Shown: positions 1 through 5,977, counted from the stretch's first letter. The stretch is 7,503 bases of DNA from an uncultured Ruminococcus sp. (GCA_902803585.1 CADCQO010000260.1:1-7503); one strand, 5' to 3'. Notes: a model not told the origin generated them from the sequence alone. Numbers and translations are program-made.

Positions 1-1
1 G

Positions 2-211
2 ATTCCGATTGTTTCACGTGAAACATTTTTCGAGCCGCAGATTCCGATTGTTTCACGTGAAACATTTTTTGAACCGCAGATTTCGATTGTTTCACGTGAA
101 ACATTTTTCGAGCCGCAGATTCCGATTGTTTCACGTGAAACATTTTTTGAACCGCAGATTCCGATTGTTTCACGTGAAACATTTTTCAGAATTCAAAGCC
201 GGCTGTCCTGA
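2..211 (+). CDS. Possible 3' end of an upstream reading frame made of 13-residue repeats
   Basis: The frame starting at base 2 is open from the window edge to a TGA at 209-211. It reads repeats of IVSRETFFEPQIP followed by RIQSRLS. Of the three bases that differ between repeat copies, two are synonymous in this frame (TTC/TTT for Phe, GAG/GAA for Glu) and one changes Pro to Ser. The array keeps several frames open on both strands because 39 is divisible by three, so openness alone means little. No start or ribosome-binding site is visible here. The end does not resemble the Cys-containing C-terminus of MnmE, the usual gene before mnmG. It is most likely a by-product of the parS array, but it could be the tail of a gene lying to the left. 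Confidence 0.15.
   Translation: MPIVSRETFFEPQIPIVSRETFFEPQISIVSRETFFEPQIPIVSRETFFEPQIPIVSRETFFRIQSRLS
10..25. promoter_or_regulatory. parS: parS site 1
   Basis: Perfect 16-bp palindrome TGTTTCACGTGAAACA, identical to consensus parS. ParB loads here as a CTP-dependent clamp and then spreads. Confidence 0.93.
49..64. promoter_or_regulatory. parS: parS site 2
   Basis: Perfect 16-bp consensus parS, 39 bp from site 1. The spacer that follows is the TTTGAA version and carries the only T at position 83. Confidence 0.93.
88..103. promoter_or_regulatory. parS: parS site 3
   Basis: Perfect 16-bp consensus parS, 39 bp from site 2. The spacer that follows repeats the site 1 version (TTCGAG). Confidence 0.93.
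127..142. promoter_or_regulatory. parS: parS site 4
   Basis: Perfect 16-bp consensus parS, 39 bp from site 3. The spacer that follows is the TTTGAA version, as after site 2. Confidence 0.93.
166..181. promoter_or_regulatory. parS: parS site 5
   Basis: Perfect 16-bp consensus parS, the last of the array. The repeat unit breaks off five bases after the palindrome. It lies 63 bp upstream of the -35 element of the mnmG promoter. Confidence 0.93.
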
Positions 212-218
212 AACAGCC
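201..218. other. Short hairpin after the parS array
   Basis: Inverted repeat GGCTGT (201-206) and ACAGCC (213-218) with a 6-nt loop. It lies between the array and the mnmG promoter. No T-run follows on either strand, so it is at best a weak terminator for an upstream transcript. Confidence 0.3.
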
Positions 219-244
219 CCCTGACGCAATTTGGAACATTACGC

Positions 245-273
245 TGTACAAACGGGAAATTTTGTATTATAAT
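245..273 (+). promoter_or_regulatory. Sigma-A promoter of mnmG-rsmG
   Basis: A perfect -10 TATAAT (268-273) lies 17 bp downstream of TGTACA (245-250), which matches four of six bases of TTGACA. Transcription would start near 280, giving a leader of about 29 nt before the mnmG ATG. An AGGAGGG at 274-280 lies at or upstream of that start, so it probably does not serve mnmG. Confidence 0.65.
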
Positions 274-308
274 AGGAGGGAAATCTCAAAGGATGGAGAA
301 GGTGCATT

Positions 309-2192
309 ATGAAATTTGAGGCAGGTAGTTTTGAAGTAGCGGTTATTGGTGCAGGTCATGCCGGTATAGAGGCGGGACTGGCTGCTGCTCGTCTGGGCTG
401 CAAAACCGCTGTATTTACTATCAACATGGATGCTGTCGGCAATTGTCCCTGCAATCCGTCTATCGGCGGCACAGCCAAGGGACATCTGGTCAGGGAAATT
501 GATGCACTCGGCGGTGAAATGGGAAAGGCCGCCGATGCTTGCTTTTTGCAGATGCGAATGCTCAACAGGGGAAAGGGACCTGCTGTACATTCTCTGCGGG
601 CACAAATTGATCGGAGAGCGTACAGCACCCGTATGAAGCATACATTGGAACTGCAGGAAAATCTGGAACTGCATCAGGCGGAAATTACCGACCTGACACG
701 GAACGATGACGGTTCATGGCTGCTGACGACCCGACTGGAAGCCCAGTACCGTGCAAAAGCGGTCATTCTGGCAACGGGAACTTATCTGGGCGGAAAAATC
801 TATGTAGGCGATGTGTCTTATGAAAGCGGGCCTGACGGAATGTTCCCGTCAAAGTTTTTACCCGATGCGCTCGAAAAGTTAGGAATGTCTATTCGCCGTT
901 TCAAGACAGGCACACCCGCCAGAGTACTGAAATCCAGTATTGACTTCACTGATCTGGAGGAACAGTGCGGCGATGACCCTGTCGTTCCTTTTTCCTACGA
1001 CACGGAACACCCCACCGAAAACAAAGTAAAATGTCACGTCAGCTGGACAAACGCCCGCACAAAGCAAATCATTCTTGACAATATCCACCGTTCTCCGATG
1101 TACAGCGGAAAGATCGAGGGTATAGGACCGCGCTACTGTCCGAGTCTGGAAGATAAGATCGTACGTTTTGCCGACAAGGAACGCCACCAGCTGTTTATTG
1201 AGCCGTGCGGACTGGACACCGAAGAAATGTATTTGCAGGGAATGTCCTCGTCTTTGCCGGAAGATGTCCAGATCGCCTTTTATCATTCCATCAAGGGTCT
1301 GGAGCACTGTGTCGTCATGCGTCCGGCGTATGCGATTGAATATTACTGCGCCGACCCGATACAAATGTACAGTACGCTGGAATTCAGGGATTTCGCAGGA
1401 CTGTATGGTGCAGGGCAGTTCAACGGCAGTTCCGGTTACGAAGAAGCCGCCGCACAGGGATTAGTAGCAGGCATCAACGCCGCTTTAAAAATACAGGGCA
1501 GACCGCCGCTTATTCTGGAGCGTTCCGGCTCGTACATCGGCACATTGATTGATGACCTTGTCACGAAGGGCTGCAACGATCCTTACCGCATGATGACCTC
1601 CCGCAGTGAATACCGTCTGATTCTGCGTCAGGACAACGCCGACACCCGTCTGACACCGATCGGGCGTGAAATCGGTCTGATTTCCGACGCCCGCTGGGAA
1701 AAATTCACAGCAAAACAGGCACAGATGCAGAAAGAGCGGGAACGTATCGCCGGAACGGTGCTTTCACCCACAGAAGCATTGAATCAGATACTGCGTGAAC
1801 ACCATACAACGGAAGTTGCCAACGGTACACGCCTGATAGACCTTCTGAAACGTCCGGAACTGAGCTATGAGGCACTGACACCCGTTGATACCGGCCGTCC
1901 CGCACTGAACCCGAACATTTTCGAGCAAATCGAAATCGAAGTGAAGTATGACGGATATATCCAGCGTCAGCTTCTGATTATCGAGCGTGTACGCAAGTTA
2001 GAGAAAAAACTTTTGCCGAAGGACACCGATTACAGCAAAATCGAGGGACTGCGTTTAGAAGCCCGTGAAAAGCTCAGCAAGGTGCGCCCTGAAAACATCG
2101 GTCAGGCAAGCCGCATTTCCGGTGTCAGCCCTGCGGACATTTCGGTGCTGATTATCTATCTTTCCACGCTGAAAAAGAATCCGGAGGAATGA
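309..2192 (+). CDS. mnmG: tRNA uridine-5-carboxymethylaminomethyl modification enzyme MnmG (GidA)
   Basis: FAD-dependent partner of the GTPase MnmE. Together they add the carboxymethylaminomethyl (or aminomethyl) group to C5 of wobble uridine 34 in certain tRNAs, supporting decoding accuracy. At 627 residues it is full length (family about 625-630). The Rossmann FAD motif GAGHAG is at residues 14-19. The conserved NCPCNPSIGG with its cysteines is at 45-54 and GPAVHSLRAQ at 90-99. Also visible are GYEEAAAQGLVAGINAA, SRSEYRLILRQDNADTRLT and the C-terminal GQASRISGVSPADISVL, which contacts MnmE and tRNA. ATG 309 is chosen because GGAGAAGG (295-302) lies 6 nt upstream and no in-frame start precedes it. 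It has its own promoter and is followed 4 nt later by rsmG. MnmE is not encoded in this window, although it normally sits just upstream. Confidence 0.97.
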   Translation: MKFEAGSFEVAVIGAGHAGIEAGLAAARLGCKTAVFTINMDAVGNCPCNPSIGGTAKGHLVREIDALGGEMGKAADACFLQMRMLNRGKGPAVHSLRAQIDRRAYSTRMKHTLELQENLELHQAEITDLTRNDDGSWLLTTRLEAQYRAKAVILATGTYLGGKIYVGDVSYESGPDGMFPSKFLPDALEKLGMSIRRFKTGTPARVLKSSIDFTDLEEQCGDDPVVPFSYDTEHPTENKVKCHVSWTNARTKQIILDNIHRSPMYSGKIEGIGPRYCPSLEDKIVRFADKERHQLFIEPCGLDTEEMYLQGMSSSLPEDVQIAFYHSIKGLEHCVVMRPAYAIEYYCADPIQMYSTLEFRDFAGLYGAGQFNGSSGYEEAAAQGLVAGINAALKIQGRPPLILERSGSYIGTLIDDLVTKGCNDPYRMMTSRSEYRLILRQDNADTRLTPIGREIGLISDARWEKFTAKQAQMQKERERIAGTVLSPTEALNQILREHHTTEVANGTRLIDLLKRPELSYEALTPVDTGRPALNPNIFEQIEIEVKYDGYIQRQLLIIERVRKLEKKLLPKDTDYSKIEGLRLEAREKLSKVRPENIGQASRISGVSPADISVLIIYLSTLKKNPEE

Positions 2193-2196
2193 ACGC

Positions 2197-2907
2197 ATGA
2201 TAACAGAAATTTTAGCAGGCTGGTGCGCCGAAAAACAGTTTCCTCTGAGCGACAGCCAGAAAACCGCCTTTGAAACTTACGCCAGACTGCTTGTTGAGTG
2301 GAACGAAAAAATGAACCTCACCGCCATCACGGAAGAAAAGGAAATCGCCGTCAAACACTTTATCGACAGCCTTTCCGTTCTGACCTGTACACAGATCAGC
2401 GAAGGCGCAAAAATCATTGATATCGGCACAGGGGCAGGCTTTCCGGGTATTCCGCTGAAAATCATGCGTCCTGACTTGCAGCTGACGCTTCTGGACAGTC
2501 TGAACAAGCGTCTGCTGTTTCTGGACGAGGTATGCAGAACACTCTCGCTCAAAGCGGAACTGCTCCACGCCCGTGCAGAGGAATACGGTCAGAAACCGGA
2601 ATATCGGGAACAGTATGACTATGCTGTTTCCCGTGCGGTGGCAAATCTTCCTTCTCTCTGCGAATACTGCATTCCGTATATCAAAGTCGGCGGTCAGTTC
2701 ATTGCGATGAAAGGCCCCGACGGTGAAAGCGAATTGAAAGCGGCTGCAGCTGCGGTGCGTTTGCTGGGCTGTCAGAAAACCACCGTGCATTCTCTGATAC
2801 TGCCTGATGAAAGTGTACGCACCGTCATTTGTCTGACGAAACACAGTTCTACTCCCGTACGTTATCCCCGCAGAGGGGTCAAAATTGCCAAACAGCCCCT
2901 TTCCTGA
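2197..2907 (+). CDS. rsmG: 16S rRNA (guanine-N7) methyltransferase RsmG (GidB)
   Basis: S-adenosylmethionine-dependent enzyme that methylates N7 of G527 (E. coli numbering) in the 530 loop of 16S rRNA. Loss of RsmG gives low-level streptomycin resistance in several bacteria. At 236 residues it is normal for Gram-positive RsmG. Visible motifs are WNEKMNLTA (35-43), HFIDSLS (54-60), the SAM-binding IDIGTGAGFPGIPLK (74-88), SRAVANLP (145-152) and FIAMKGP (168-174). The basic C-terminus YPRRGVKIAKQPL resembles the usual YPRKxGxPxKxPL ending. GGAGG (2183-2187) lies 9 nt before the ATG and overlaps the mnmG coding end, consistent with coupled translation. The gene is co-transcribed with mnmG, and a large hairpin follows about 50 bp after the stop. 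Confidence 0.97.
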   Translation: MITEILAGWCAEKQFPLSDSQKTAFETYARLLVEWNEKMNLTAITEEKEIAVKHFIDSLSVLTCTQISEGAKIIDIGTGAGFPGIPLKIMRPDLQLTLLDSLNKRLLFLDEVCRTLSLKAELLHARAEEYGQKPEYREQYDYAVSRAVANLPSLCEYCIPYIKVGGQFIAMKGPDGESELKAAAAAVRLLGCQKTTVHSLILPDESVRTVICLTKHSSTPVRYPRRGVKIAKQPLS

Positions 2908-2959
2908 TACCGCAGCTCTGCTCTGGACACCATCAGAACAGCCGGTACTTCTGTCAGAT

Positions 2960-3010
2960 ACAGGCACATATTCCGGAACAGCAAAACAGTGATCCGGCGT
3001 ATGTGCCTGT
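2960..3010 (+). terminator. Long hairpin, probable end of the mnmG-rsmG transcript
   Basis: A perfect 11-bp inverted repeat pairs ACAGGCACATA (2960-2970) with TATGTGCCTGT (3000-3010). Past a G-T pair and one mismatch the stem continues with CCGGA/TCCGG (2973-2977/2993-2997), leaving a 15-nt loop. What follows is only partly T-rich (CTTTGTCTGT) and then GAAAAAGTTTTT, so it is not a textbook intrinsic terminator. Its position between rsmG and the separate noc promoter fits termination, but an RNA-stability element or a protein-binding site is also possible. Confidence 0.45.
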
Positions 3011-3050
3011 CTTTGTCTGTGAAAAAGTTTTTAACAACAATTCAACTTTA

Positions 3051-3059
3051 TGTGGAAAA
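3051..3059 (-). promoter_or_regulatory. DnaA-box-like site upstream of noc
   Basis: TGTGGAAAA matches the reverse complement of the DnaA box (TGTGGATAA) at eight of nine positions. It sits in an A+T-rich stretch (about 3020-3110) with repeated AAAAGTTTTT/AAAACTTTT runs, 37 bp upstream of the -35-like TTGACA of noc. It is a single site, so it could be chance or could link noc expression to DnaA. Confidence 0.35.
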
Positions 3060-3095
3060 CTTTTCTGCTATTTCGTTGGTTATAATTACCATAAT

Positions 3096-3128
3096 TTGAC
3101 AAACTTTTTTGGTGAAACCTGCTATAAT
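3096..3128 (+). promoter_or_regulatory. Promoter of the noc/parB-family gene
   Basis: An extended -10, TGCTATAAT, has a perfect TATAAT at 3123-3128, placing the start near 3135 and the leader at about 18 nt. A perfect TTGACA lies at 3096-3101, but the spacer is 21 bp, well over the usual 17. The extended -10 may therefore carry the promoter alone, or an activator may be needed. GTGAAAC, half of a parS site, lies in the spacer at 3112-3118. Confidence 0.6.
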
Positions 3129-3152
3129 CTTTTTCAGAAAGGGGTAATCAAA

Positions 3153-3980
3153 ATGGTACTGAATCTTAGAAAAACCGGAAAAATCGTGGAAATCCCGTTG
3201 GTTCAAATCAGACCCTGCAAGACACAGGCAAGAAAATATTATGATGCCGAATCTTTGCAGGCACTGGCAAGAAGTATCCGCTATAACGGCATTCTCCAGC
3301 CTGTTACCGTGCGAAAAGTCACAGCGATGGAATACGAGCTGATTGCCGGTGAACGCCGTTTACGTGCCGCCGCTCTTTGCGGTTACACAAAGATCCCCTG
3401 CATCATCATCACCTGCACAGACAATCAGGCAGAAGTGCTTTCTCTCGAAGAAAACCTCCAGCGCGCCGACCTCAATTGCTTTGAAGAAGCCGAAGGCATT
3501 CACCAGTGGATGTCCCGTGAACAGCTTTCTCCGCAGGATGCCGCCCGTTATCTGGGAAAAAGACCCTCCGCCATTTCCGAAAGACTGAAACTTCTGTATC
3601 TGGACGATGAGGAAAAAGAGCTGATGATACAAGCGCATCTGAGTGAGCGTCACGCCAAAGCGGTTCTGAAAGTAGAAAACAAAACCGACCGGCGCATTGT
3701 GCTCAGCGATATCATAGAAAGAAGTATGAATATTTCACAATCCGAGCAATATGTAGAGGACTATATCGGTCAGACACTTTATGAAAGAATGCGTATGCAG
3801 CGCAGAAAGGGCGTTCTGAGAGATATCCGTATGTTTCACAACACCGTCAGCAAGGCAGTAACCGCACTGCAGGTATCAGGGCTGGCGGCTGAAACAGAGC
3901 AGTATGATGACGGTGACTGCATTGAATATGTTATCCGCATTCCTAAAACAAGAACAGTTTCCACAGAAATGACCGCATAA
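3153..3980 (+). CDS. noc: Noc/ParB-family DNA-binding CTPase
   Basis: A 275-residue member of the ParB/Noc family, CTP-dependent DNA clamps that load at a specific site. ParB segregates chromosomes; Noc blocks division over the nucleoid. The N-terminal domain (about 10-115) has GERRLRA (66-72) and ENLQRADLN (100-108), which form the CTP pocket. A helix-turn-helix follows (about 125-170, GKRPSAISERLKLL). The C-terminal dimerisation part (about 212-265) ends NTVSK..VSGL..IEYVIRIPK, resembling B. subtilis Noc rather than Spo0J. Position after rsmG also fits noc. ATG 3153 is chosen because AAAGGGG lies 8 nt upstream and the promoter is just before it; the frame is open further upstream, but that stretch overlaps rsmG and the promoter. 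Odd points: only about 10 residues precede the ParB domain, so Noc's membrane-binding helix is absent. The specificity positions match neither ParB nor Noc. No parA/soj follows. It could be the parS-binding ParB itself. Confidence 0.88.
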   Translation: MVLNLRKTGKIVEIPLVQIRPCKTQARKYYDAESLQALARSIRYNGILQPVTVRKVTAMEYELIAGERRLRAAALCGYTKIPCIIITCTDNQAEVLSLEENLQRADLNCFEEAEGIHQWMSREQLSPQDAARYLGKRPSAISERLKLLYLDDEEKELMIQAHLSERHAKAVLKVENKTDRRIVLSDIIERSMNISQSEQYVEDYIGQTLYERMRMQRRKGVLRDIRMFHNTVSKAVTALQVSGLAAETEQYDDGDCIEYVIRIPKTRTVSTEMTA

Positions 3981-3983
3981 AAA

Positions 3984-4019
3984 AGCACCGGCAGAAGTTC
4001 TGTTTCTTCTGTCGGTGCT
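3984..4019. terminator. Bidirectional intrinsic terminator between noc and jag
   Basis: A 14-bp stem (3984-3997 with 4006-4019, one G-T pair) closes an 8-nt loop. On the + strand it is followed by GATTTTT (T5 at 4022-4026); on the minus strand by a T6 run (complement of 3979-3984). It can therefore end both noc and the rpmH-jag operon. It begins 4 nt after the noc stop and ends 14 nt before the jag stop. Confidence 0.93.
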
Positions 4020-4033
4020 GATTTTTAAGAGAA

Positions 4034-4927
4034 TCATTCAGGCTTTCTGACTTCGATTCTGCCGTAAAGGGAGGTATCAGGTCTTTCGTTGATGCTCTCT
4101 CTCACAGCGCTTGCGGTCTTATCGTCCTCAAAGCTGCTGAACAGGCTGTCCTGCGGGTGGCTCTCGCCCTCTGCATAAGTTCTTCTCTGGTATCCGCTGG
4201 AACGGGGTCTGCGGTTGTAGGAACCGTCCTTATTGAAATTGGAAGAACGCTCGCCCCTGTCGCCTCTGCGGTGACCTCTGCCGGTATAGGCGGGCTTGTA
4301 TTCAGGATCAGGGCCGATGACAACATGACGGTGCATATTCTCACCCTCACTCCACGAAACGGCACCCTTCACCTTCTGTACGGCAGTATGGATAATTCTT
4401 CTTTCGTAGGGATTCATCGGTTCAAGAGAGGTTTTCATACCGGTCTTGACTGCCTTGAACGCCAGCTTTCTGCCGAGAATCTCAAGTGTTTTTTCTCTCT
4501 TTTCTCTGTAATTGCCGATATTGATAGAAACTCTGTAATATTCCTCATCGACATGATTAGCGACCAGACCAACCAGATACTGCAAAGCGTCCAGCGTTTC
4601 TCCTCTGTGGCCGATGATAAAGCCGACATCTTCGCCGGAGATACTGATGACTGCGCCGCCTTCCACCTCTTCCGCTGACATTTCAAAATGAACGATACCC
4701 ATTTTTTCGAGAATTTCCTTCAGGTAAGCCTTTGCGCTGTCCAGCGGAGTGATTTCCACAAACGCCCTTACCTTAGCGGGGCTGCCGCCAAAAAGACCGA
4801 ATTTCTTCTTTTCAGGCTGCTGCAGTACCTCAAACTGTGTATTTTCTGCTGTTGTACCAAGCTGCAGACAAGCCTGCTGCTGTGCTTCCTCGATCGTGTC
4901 AGCTGTTGCAATAAATTCACGAATCAT
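4034..4927 (-). CDS. jag: Jag/KhpB RNA-binding protein with a long arginine-rich tail
   Basis: Cytoplasmic RNA-binding protein of the Jag (SpoIIIJ-associated)/KhpB family. It usually works with KhpA and is tied to cell elongation, division and, in spore formers, sporulation. Domains in order are Jag_N (1-58, with KKKFGLFG at 40-47), a KH domain (about 65-140, loop GHRG at 106-109) and an R3H domain (about 145-206, R176xxxH180 in NPYERRIIH). Residues 207-297 form a low-complexity tail rich in Arg, Gly, Ser, Asn and Tyr that becomes acidic near its end. B. subtilis Jag has 208 residues and stops about where this tail begins. The start follows GGGGG (4939-4943) by 11 nt, and yidC ends 21 nt upstream. 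It is the last gene of the operon, before the bidirectional terminator. Confidence 0.95.
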   Translation of the reverse strand: MIREFIATADTIEEAQQQACLQLGTTAENTQFEVLQQPEKKKFGLFGGSPAKVRAFVEITPLDSAKAYLKEILEKMGIVHFEMSAEEVEGGAVISISGEDVGFIIGHRGETLDALQYLVGLVANHVDEEYYRVSINIGNYREKREKTLEILGRKLAFKAVKTGMKTSLEPMNPYERRIIHTAVQKVKGAVSWSEGENMHRHVVIGPDPEYKPAYTGRGHRRGDRGERSSNFNKDGSYNRRPRSSGYQRRTYAEGESHPQDSLFSSFEDDKTASAVRESINERPDTSLYGRIEVRKPE

Positions 4928-4948
4928 TTTCTTCTTTTCCCCCTGTTT

Positions 4949-5977
4949 TTACCTGCGTTTTTTCTTCTTTTTTTCCGGATATTTTACATTGCCTGCTTCT
5001 TTTTTTGCCCTGCTGATCTCAGACGGTGCCACATAGTCCGGCACATCAATATAGGCAACTTCAGCCTCCTGCTGACGGCGGAGAACGACCCTGTGTGCCT
5101 CATCACGAGCCTCAATAATACTTGCGTTGTAGAAGATATTCAAAATCAGTGACTGTACAAAGCCGAGTACAGTAGAAGCGATCCAGTAGAAACCTACTGC
5201 ACCGGGTACGTTGAAAGCAATCCACGCAGAGAACATCGGCATCATGAAAACGAATACCAGCATACAGCCCTTGATCTGCGTACCGTTCATTTTCTGCATA
5301 ATCAGCATACTGACAACAGAGGTAGCAAAACAGAGCACCGGAATCAGCCACATAAAGGAGAGGAAAGAGCTGGCGTTCGGTGATGCCAGCAAATCCCAGC
5401 CGAGGAAATTAAAGCCGCCGGCGAACTGGTTGATGCTGTCAGCCTCACTGCCGCTGAACAGCGGATTGCCGCTGCCATCCTTAAAGAAATCCTGAAGCAG
5501 ATTAAAATACTTGACGGTGTAGATCTGTCCGTAGTTATTACCGCTCAGGCTCGTACCAAGACCTGGCAGTGCATAGATGCTGTTCATCGCCGCATTGACT
5601 TTATCGGAAGCGATATGCAGCGTGTTGGTCAGGGGATTGATTACCGAATAATAAACGCCCAGCATGACCAGCATCGGCGCAATCATCGGCAGACAGCCGC
5701 CCATCATGCTGATGTTTTCTTTTTCCATCAGCTTCTGGATCTCCATTTGTGCGCCCATTCTGTCTTTGCCGTAGCGCTCCATGATTTCCCGCTGCTTTTT
5801 CTGGAATCTGGCGTTAGCCGCCATTGAACGCTGCTGCTTGACAGAGAACGGCAGCAGCAGCAGTTTTACGATCAGTGTAAATATGATAATTGAAATACCG
5901 AAATTCTTTACAAGAAAGAAAGCCGCCCATAAAATATAGCCGAACAGGCTTCCTATCAGGTTAAATAAGTCCATCAT
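4949..5977 (-). CDS. yidC: Membrane protein insertase YidC (SpoIIIJ/OxaA type)
   Basis: Inserts and folds membrane proteins, alone or with SecYEG. From ATG 5977 it has 342 residues. Hydrophobic segments lie at about 25-44, 92-112, 204-224, 238-254 and 262-282, with a further hydrophobic N-terminal stretch (4-22). The usual groove arginine is replaced by Lys38 (TLIVKLLLLPF), a conservative change. A charged cytoplasmic hairpin (about 45-90) follows. The outer loop between segments 2 and 3 (about 113-203) is long. The basic end KKKKKRR fits ribosome contact. The frame stays open up to 6256, but that stretch overlaps yidD and is not YidC-like. Two adjacent ATGs (5977, 5974) match where clostridial YidC begins. 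The ribosome site is weak (GGGCAG close by, AAAGGG 14 nt away). No lipoprotein signal is present, unlike B. subtilis SpoIIIJ. Confidence 0.93.
   Translation of the reverse strand: MMDLFNLIGSLFGYILWAAFFLVKNFGISIIIFTLIVKLLLLPFSVKQQRSMAANARFQKKQREIMERYGKDRMGAQMEIQKLMEKENISMMGGCLPMIAPMLVMLGVYYSVINPLTNTLHIASDKVNAAMNSIYALPGLGTSLSGNNYGQIYTVKYFNLLQDFFKDGSGNPLFSGSEADSINQFAGGFNFLGWDLLASPNASSFLSFMWLIPVLCFATSVVSMLIMQKMNGTQIKGCMLVFVFMMPMFSAWIAFNVPGAVGFYWIASTVLGFVQSLILNIFYNASIIEARDEAHRVVLRRQQEAEVAYIDVPDYVAPSEISRAKKEAGNVKYPEKKKKKRR

Larger units (their letters stand above)
1..187. repeat. Tandem array of five 39-bp repeats, each with a perfect parS site
   Basis: Five copies of the 16-bp perfect palindrome TGTTTCACGTGAAACA start at 10, 49, 88, 127 and 166, an exact 39-bp period. 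The palindrome equals the canonical parS sequence bound by Spo0J/ParB in Firmicutes. Spacers are 23 bp and alternate between two versions: after sites 1 and 3 they carry TTCGAG, after sites 2 and 4 TTTGAA. One further C/T difference lies at position 83. After site 5 the repeat decays (TTTTTCAGAATTC). The window opens inside the repeat (the first bases match the end of a spacer), so more copies may lie to the left. Chromosomal parS sites are usually single and scattered around the origin, so a tandem array resembles plasmid centromeres such as sopC of F. The array ends about 60 bp upstream of the mnmG promoter. Confidence 0.95.

Noticed and set aside
10..190. parS palindromes followed by T5-T6 runs as intrinsic terminators
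   Set aside because: The palindrome has no loop and low stem stability as RNA, and exact identity to parS explains it better.
9..224. 71-residue frame with FHVKHF repeats starting at a TTG in the parS array
   Set aside because: It is open only because the repeat is 39 bp long. It has no ribosome-binding site, and the spacer differences change residues more often in this frame.
293..319. Eight-codon leader frame (MEKVHYEI) overlapping the mnmG start, with AGGAGGG upstream
   Set aside because: The likely transcription start near 280 excludes the AGGAGGG, so there is no good evidence that it is translated.
2212..2967. 251-residue antisense frame over rsmG
   Set aside because: It is a shadow of rsmG, with no ribosome-binding site and no recognisable domain.
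2829..3152. N-terminal extension of the noc frame by 108 codons
   Set aside because: It overlaps the end of rsmG, the hairpin and the promoter, and has no ParB-like sequence. ATG 3153 has a good ribosome-binding site.
3931..3939. TTATCCGCA, an eight-of-nine DnaA box inside noc
   Set aside because: It is a lone site in coding sequence where the codons (VIRI) explain the bases.
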